A DNA stretch of 64,000 nucleotides from assembly GCF_030503675.1 (NCBI RefSeq), contig NZ_CP129964.1:1674001-1738000 (forward strand), given 5' to 3'. The position numbers were made by a program, and so were the translations under genes. This DNA is from Lutimonas zeaxanthinifaciens (GTDB taxonomy: Bacteria > Bacteroidota > Bacteroidia > Flavobacteriales > Flavobacteriaceae). Positions 59,972 through 64,000 of the stretch are shown here, piece by piece (the stretch's first letter is position 1; each line of letters begins with the position of its first letter). Below the pieces are notes generated by a model. That model saw only the letters and a program-made list of their open reading frames with translations. It was not told the DNA's origin and ran no database searches.

Positions 59972-60705
59972 TTGTTACATTTTTGAAGCTCCTTGTTAAT
60001 TTCAGACTCCAAAGAATCAATCAGGATCATCTCTTTGATATAGAGATCATTTAGAATTCTTTGCATCCTCATTTTTGGAAAATTTAAATTCAATACCTTA
60101 TGGTCATTGAAGAATTCTTCGCGTTTGGCCTCGATAATAACAGGTTTATTCCGCTCAATATTTGATTGATCAATGTAGTTCAACATCAAATCTGTATAAT
60201 CTAAAAAAGACAGTCTTCCATCAGATTCAAATTTTGCAATATTGTTGAGTCTTGAATCCCAGGAGGCAACCGTCTTTCGAATAAAATTATTTTTAAATAA
60301 TTCAAGTTCCCCTGAATTCATAATCTCATTGATTACTCCGCTGTGAGGACTATAAATGGTATAACCATAAGTTCCTTGAATAATTGTATCCAGAGTAAAA
60401 TCAGGAATTTCGTATTTGTGAAACAAAATTCTGTCCAAGGTGTCAGAGGCCATATAGCTCAATCGACTTTTATCTATAACTCGTTTTAATTCAACCTTTG
60501 TGTTTAGTAAACTCTCTTTTAAATCAATGAGGTAAAAGCATGCTTTTTTTTGAGCTTTACGCTCTTCGTTCCAGGTATTGATTTGTAAGGCAATCAATAT
60601 TCCTATCACTACTAAAATGATCTCACCAATCGCATATCGGGCATATTTTAAAGGTCGATTGTCGTCAGCCATTTTTTTTCTGAGTTTTCTAAAGAAAGGA
60701 ATCAT
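59968..60705 (-). CDS. DUF6090-family membrane protein, copy 4
   Basis: A 245-residue paralogue sharing the N-terminal module MIPFFRKLRKKMADDNRPLK and helix with copies 1-3, then a separate C-terminal domain (KACFYLIDLKESLLNTKVEL). It is first in a two-gene operon with copy 3. The minus-strand TTTTCCTATATTTAGAATTC upstream is shared with copies 1 and 2 and is a candidate common promoter. Function unknown; repeated copies in one locus with conserved starts suggest recombination between paralogues. Confidence 0.85.
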   Translation of the reverse strand: MIPFFRKLRKKMADDNRPLKYARYAIGEIILVVIGILIALQINTWNEERKAQKKACFYLIDLKESLLNTKVELKRVIDKSRLSYMASDTLDRILFHKYEIPDFTLDTIIQGTYGYTIYSPHSGVINEIMNSGELELFKNNFIRKTVASWDSRLNNIAKFESDGRLSFLDYTDLMLNYIDQSNIERNKPVIIEAKREEFFNDHKVLNLNFPKMRMQRILNDLYIKEMILIDSLESEINKELQKCNK

Positions 60706-60884
60706 TTGTTGTTAGTTGAATTCTAAATATAGGAAAATGAATTTAAAACCTACGCTGTCCCTTAGTGATTCAAATGATTTCGTATTCAGAATGCCTGAGA
60801 CGGAGGCCTTAGCATGACACTTTATATTTATTGACACTATTCCTTGTTTTTGATGGTTTTAAGGTAAAATACTTATATTTAAAC

Positions 60885-62879
60885 ATGAATTTTAAAAAGT
60901 TCTTTGCCGAACTCAAGCGACGCAAGGTCTACAATGTTGCCGTTACCTATGCTGTTGTTTCCTGGATCATTTCTCAAATTGTGACCCAGCTTACGTCAAC
61001 TTTTGAAGCCCCGTTGTGGGTAGCAAAAATGATGACCGTGATTTTGATTGCAGGTTTTCCTGTTGCCATTATCCTGGCCTGGGCCTTTGAAATGTCTCCG
61101 GAAGGAATGGTAAGGACCACCTCAGATGCAGCAAAGACCAATCCATATCCACCCGGTAAGAAAAAACCTTTGACGGGAAAATTGTTTATCGGGATCCTGG
61201 TCCTGATCATCATTGGCCAGTTTGCTTTTTATAAATTCAATCAGAATGAAAGTCATGCTGATAAAAATGAAGAAGTTTCAATTGCAGTCTTACCCCTTAA
61301 ATATCAGAGCCAGGACCTGGAAAAGGAATATCTGGCCAATGGTGCAGGCGATGCAATAAGAGTTCATTTGTCAAAAATTAAAGGGTTGAGGGTAACTCCC
61401 AGAATTTCCGTGGAGCAATATCGCGGTACAACAAAAACAGCCAGGGTTATTGGTGATGAATTAAACGTTGCTTACCTGCTTGAAGGAAGCTTTTTTATGG
61501 TTGATAACAAAGTTCTCTTAAGTGTTAATTTGATCTCAACGGAAGAAGGAGTCCAGGTTGCTTCAAAAGAATACAATAGAGATTACAACGAAATAATTCA
61601 AGTGCAGAGTGAGGTTGCCAAAACAGTTGCCAAGGAAATAAGCGTAGAGATCAGCCCTGAAGCAATGGAAAGGATTGAAACAATTCCGACAGAAAACTCA
61701 ATGGCTTATGATCATTTTTTAAGAGGAAATGAATTTTATTTCAAAGCAAACAGCTTGGAACAAAAAAACAAGGAATGGATGCAGCTGCTTGATGAGGCTA
61801 CGGTATCATACAACCAGGCGATTAAGACTGACCCTTCTTTTGCTGAAGCCTATATAGGTTTGGCCAGAGTGGATTACAAAAGGAATTTGGACGCAGCTAT
61901 TCTTGAAGATTCTTATCTTGATAATGTAATATTAATGGCCAATAAGGCATTAGAGCTTGACCCCAACCTAGCGGATGCATATAGCGTGAGAGGATTGTAT
62001 CATACAAGAGTTTATAAACCACATCTGGCTGTTTCAGATAGTAAAAGAGCCTTGGAAATAGATCCGAATAATATCGAGTCTATGTACAATTTATCCTTTG
62101 TGTATAGGAATTTTGACTTGAATTTTAGAGAATCGCTTGAGACTCTTCAAAAAATTGAAGTGCTGGTCCATTCTCAGGAGGAACTATGGAGACTCTATGG
62201 AGAGTTTGCAGAATTTTATGTTCAATTGGATGATGTTGAAAAGGAGGAGTATCATTTGAAAAAGCAGCAGGATCTAAAACCTGGTGACATTGTGAATTTC
62301 TGGTTTACATATGCCCGTACAAAAAGGATGAAAGAATGCATTGATTACATTGATACGCATCAAAAGGAGATCAACCAATACAGGGTTTCTTCGCTGGCAG
62401 GTTGCTATTATTTTGGCGGAGATTATCAGAATGCCATCCGGTATTATGATGCAATGGAGCAATTGTTACAGGAAGAAAATTTTAATTATGCAGTTGTGAT
62501 CAGAGATTCTCACAGATTTGGGCACACCTTAATTGAAACTGGTAATAATGAGAAGGGAATGGAGATGATGCGAAGACAGATCCAAATCAATAAGAGACTT
62601 ATAGAACTAAATCGTCCTGATTATGGACTTATATATGATTTGGTAGGTATTTATTCTTTTTTGGGACAAAAAGAAGAGGCATTGAGATGGATGGATCTTT
62701 TTAATGAAGGCGAAGGCTGGTTAAAATATGGGTCCGTCTATTCTTTGGTGCAAATCGATCCGTTATTTGATAGTGTAAGAGAGGACCCTGTCTTTATCAA
62801 TTGGGTGGAAACCGGAGGTAAAAAGTTGGAGAAAGCAAGGCGAGAAATAAATACTTATTTGGAAAAAGAAAATAACTAA
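60885..62879 (+). CDS. Membrane-anchored TolB-like/TPR protein
   Basis: A 664-residue protein from the ATG at 60885; an upstream TTG at 60831 would add 18 residues without support. The N-terminus FKKFFAELKRRKVYNVAVTY is a motif of a large family of TPR proteins (often called adenylate-cyclase-like or TolB-like); membrane helices follow at about 25-75 and 108-125. The TolB N-terminal-like domain reads SIAVLPLKYQSQDLEKEYLA and YLLEGSFFMVDNKVLLSVNL, then TPR units (for example DPSFAEAYIGLARVDYKRNL, DPNLADAYSVRGLYHTRVY). It may scaffold or sense in the membrane. It abuts the zinc ribbon gene. Confidence 0.8.
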   Translation: MNFKKFFAELKRRKVYNVAVTYAVVSWIISQIVTQLTSTFEAPLWVAKMMTVILIAGFPVAIILAWAFEMSPEGMVRTTSDAAKTNPYPPGKKKPLTGKLFIGILVLIIIGQFAFYKFNQNESHADKNEEVSIAVLPLKYQSQDLEKEYLANGAGDAIRVHLSKIKGLRVTPRISVEQYRGTTKTARVIGDELNVAYLLEGSFFMVDNKVLLSVNLISTEEGVQVASKEYNRDYNEIIQVQSEVAKTVAKEISVEISPEAMERIETIPTENSMAYDHFLRGNEFYFKANSLEQKNKEWMQLLDEATVSYNQAIKTDPSFAEAYIGLARVDYKRNLDAAILEDSYLDNVILMANKALELDPNLADAYSVRGLYHTRVYKPHLAVSDSKRALEIDPNNIESMYNLSFVYRNFDLNFRESLETLQKIEVLVHSQEELWRLYGEFAEFYVQLDDVEKEEYHLKKQQDLKPGDIVNFWFTYARTKRMKECIDYIDTHQKEINQYRVSSLAGCYYFGGDYQNAIRYYDAMEQLLQEENFNYAVVIRDSHRFGHTLIETGNNEKGMEMMRRQIQINKRLIELNRPDYGLIYDLVGIYSFLGQKEEALRWMDLFNEGEGWLKYGSVYSLVQIDPLFDSVREDPVFINWVETGGKKLEKARREINTYLEKENN

Positions 62880-63083
62880 ATGGCTACAAAAAAAGAATCA
62901 AAACCAAGATTTGTCAAAGGACATCAACTCGAGTGCCAGGTATGTAAAAACGACACTTTCTGGGAACGTGAAACCCTTATGAACACCCCGGGAATGACCC
63001 TGTTTGGCATAGAGTGGGCCAATAAAAGAGCTCAGAATTATATTTGCGATCATTGTGGTTATGTACACTGGTTTTTGGAATGA
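62880..63083 (+). CDS. Small zinc-ribbon protein
   Basis: A 67-residue protein with two CxxC knuckles (CQVC and CDHC) separated by a 30-residue loop and ending GYVHWFLE, the shape of a nucleic-acid-binding zinc ribbon. Its ATG directly follows the preceding stop codon (TAA, ATG). Partners are unknown. Confidence 0.7.
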   Translation: MATKKESKPRFVKGHQLECQVCKNDTFWERETLMNTPGMTLFGIEWANKRAQNYICDHCGYVHWFLE

Positions 63084-63277
63084 AACACGTAGTACATATA
63101 TTTGAGTCAGGTCTGATATTTGGGTTCTTCAAAGGGCTCAATAGCTTGAAAAAGCCTTTCACTCAAGTATCATTCATCCATATTTTTTTCCTCTTCGGAA
63201 AGTATTTAGGTCCATTCGCACCAGATTGTTTTATAAAATGGGACTTGAATCCTAAATTTGAGAGATATGAAAAATAA
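63080..63277 (+). CDS. Small hydrophobic protein of unknown function
   Basis: A 65-residue ORF starting at the ATG at 63080, which overlaps the zinc ribbon stop codon (ATGA). It reads MKHVVHIFESGLIFGFFKGL, then FIHIFFLFGKYLGPFAPDCF; amphipathic rather than clearly membrane-spanning. The coupling favours translation, but I recognise no motif. A longer in-frame start at 63044 would overlap the zinc ribbon gene and is less likely. Confidence 0.4.
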   Translation: MKHVVHIFESGLIFGFFKGLNSLKKPFTQVSFIHIFFLFGKYLGPFAPDCFIKWDLNPKFERYEK

Positions 63278-64000
63278 CAAACGAACTCTTAGCTTGATAC
63301 TTCTAATTTCTTTACTTGTAGCAGCATTTAGATACACGAAAGATTCTCCTGTATCGGATTTTCTAAAATCTCTGGATCAGGAGCAACTTGAAAAAGCCCA
63401 ATTGCCTTTTGATGACCTCAGTAGGGAGGTATGGCATTTCCTTCCGGGTAAGATGTGGCCCAGAAAAGGGATTCTGCTTAAGGATTTGAATCCCAAACAG
63501 AAAGAACTCGCCTTCAGACTCCTGCATGATCATTTAAGTGAGGCAGGCTATCAAAAGATCATGAATATCATAGACCTGGAAAATGTACTGATTGAGATGG
63601 GTCAGGATAAGGATTTCAGGGATCCGGACAGGTATTTTGTTGCCATTTATGGAGACCCTTTGCAAGATGATCTATGGGCCTGGTCGTTTGAAGGACATCA
63701 CTTGTCACTTAATTTTACGATCACGAACAAAAAGGTAAGCATGACGCCACGTTTTCTGGGAGCCAATCCGGCTACAATACCCATTGGAAAGAAAAAAGGT
63801 CAACGGGCTTTGAAGGCAGAAGAAGACCTGGCTTTTGAATTGATTAATTCGTTCGACACCAACCAGAGGATCAAAGCTATTTTTAGTACACGCCCTTATT
63901 TTGAAATCGTCACCTCCAATGCTATGGAAATTGGGCCTTTACGCCCCGTAGGAATTGCATTTGCCGAATTGAATGAGCAGCAGCAAAAACATTTATTGGC
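63267..64000 (+). CDS. DUF3500-type protein, 3' end cut by window
   Basis: ATG at 63267 overlaps the preceding stop codon (63275-63277) by 11 bases; the gene continues past the right edge. The N-terminus has a signal-like helix (TLSLILLISLLVAAFRY). WAWSFEGHHLSLNFTI, VSMTPRFLGANPAT and RPVGIAFAELNEQQQ are landmarks of DUF3500 proteins, some of which are exported and of unknown function. It is the fourth gene of a tightly packed chain that begins with the TPR gene. Confidence 0.85.
   Translation, partial: MKNNKRTLSLILLISLLVAAFRYTKDSPVSDFLKSLDQEQLEKAQLPFDDLSREVWHFLPGKMWPRKGILLKDLNPKQKELAFRLLHDHLSEAGYQKIMNIIDLENVLIEMGQDKDFRDPDRYFVAIYGDPLQDDLWAWSFEGHHLSLNFTITNKKVSMTPRFLGANPATIPIGKKKGQRALKAEEDLAFELINSFDTNQRIKAIFSTRPYFEIVTSNAMEIGPLRPVGIAFAELNEQQQKHLL

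Overview
This looks like chromosomal DNA of a marine-type member of the Flavobacteriaceae (Bacteroidota). The reasons are Bacteroidota-style promoters (TTG, about 17-20 bases, then TAnnTTTG), four DUF6090 proteins, many lipoproteins with a Bacteroidota-style lipobox, paired LytS/LytTR proteins, an HYC_CC_PP-type copper-associated protein and a HELIH-type lipoprotein-like peptidase. I saw no rRNA, tRNA, CRISPR array, integrase or transposase.

Region by region. 1-1.5 kb (minus): the 5' end of an alpha-glucan phosphorylase-like gene. 1.66-11.25 kb (minus): a copper/silver export cluster (small HYC protein, CusA-type RND pump, TolC-like channel, CopA-type ATPase, CusB-type adaptor). 11.4-14.0 kb (minus): a TPR histidine kinase with its response regulator. 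14.1-25.1 kb: housekeeping and envelope genes (Nudix, HAD phosphatase, M16 peptidase, three beta-barrels, a UDG-like protein, a zinc peptidase), plus a decayed sulfatase tail at 18.6 kb. 25-31 kb: a universal stress protein, cytochrome c, monooxygenase-like and GlxA-like regulator genes, small membrane proteins and a serine hydrolase. 31-39 kb: DUF1254 lipoprotein, membrane nitrilase, LytS/LytTR pair, lipoprotein and CocE/NonD hydrolase. 39-43 kb: PadR regulator with a membrane protein, and an SDR reductase. 43.4-48.4 kb: a visibly AT-richer accessory block with an S8 protease, an EcoRI-family adenine methyltransferase and an overlapping DUF262-HNH nuclease gene. 48.4-64 kb: lipoproteins and envelope proteins, four DUF6090 paralogues, a Ser/Asp/Gly-repeat lipoprotein, a TolB-like/TPR protein, a zinc ribbon protein and the start of a DUF3500 gene.

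The two most rewarding signals are these. First, Crp/Fnr-type boxes (TTGAY-N4-RTCAA and close variants) occur in three intergenic regions (26.01, 28.80-28.98 and 39.70 kb). Each main box is centred about 41 bases from the start predicted by a nearby TAnnTTTG-like element, which suggests one redox-type regulon joining a stress protein, a cytochrome, a hydrolase operon and two envelope proteins. Second, the methyltransferase and DUF262-HNH pair overlaps by four bases and forms a candidate two-gene restriction system. Other well-supported regulatory structures are a twin PadR operator around its own promoter, AraC-type direct repeats before the GlxA-like gene, and 11-base tandem repeats downstream of the LytTR gene. 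All functions are inferred from reading protein motifs; no database search was possible.
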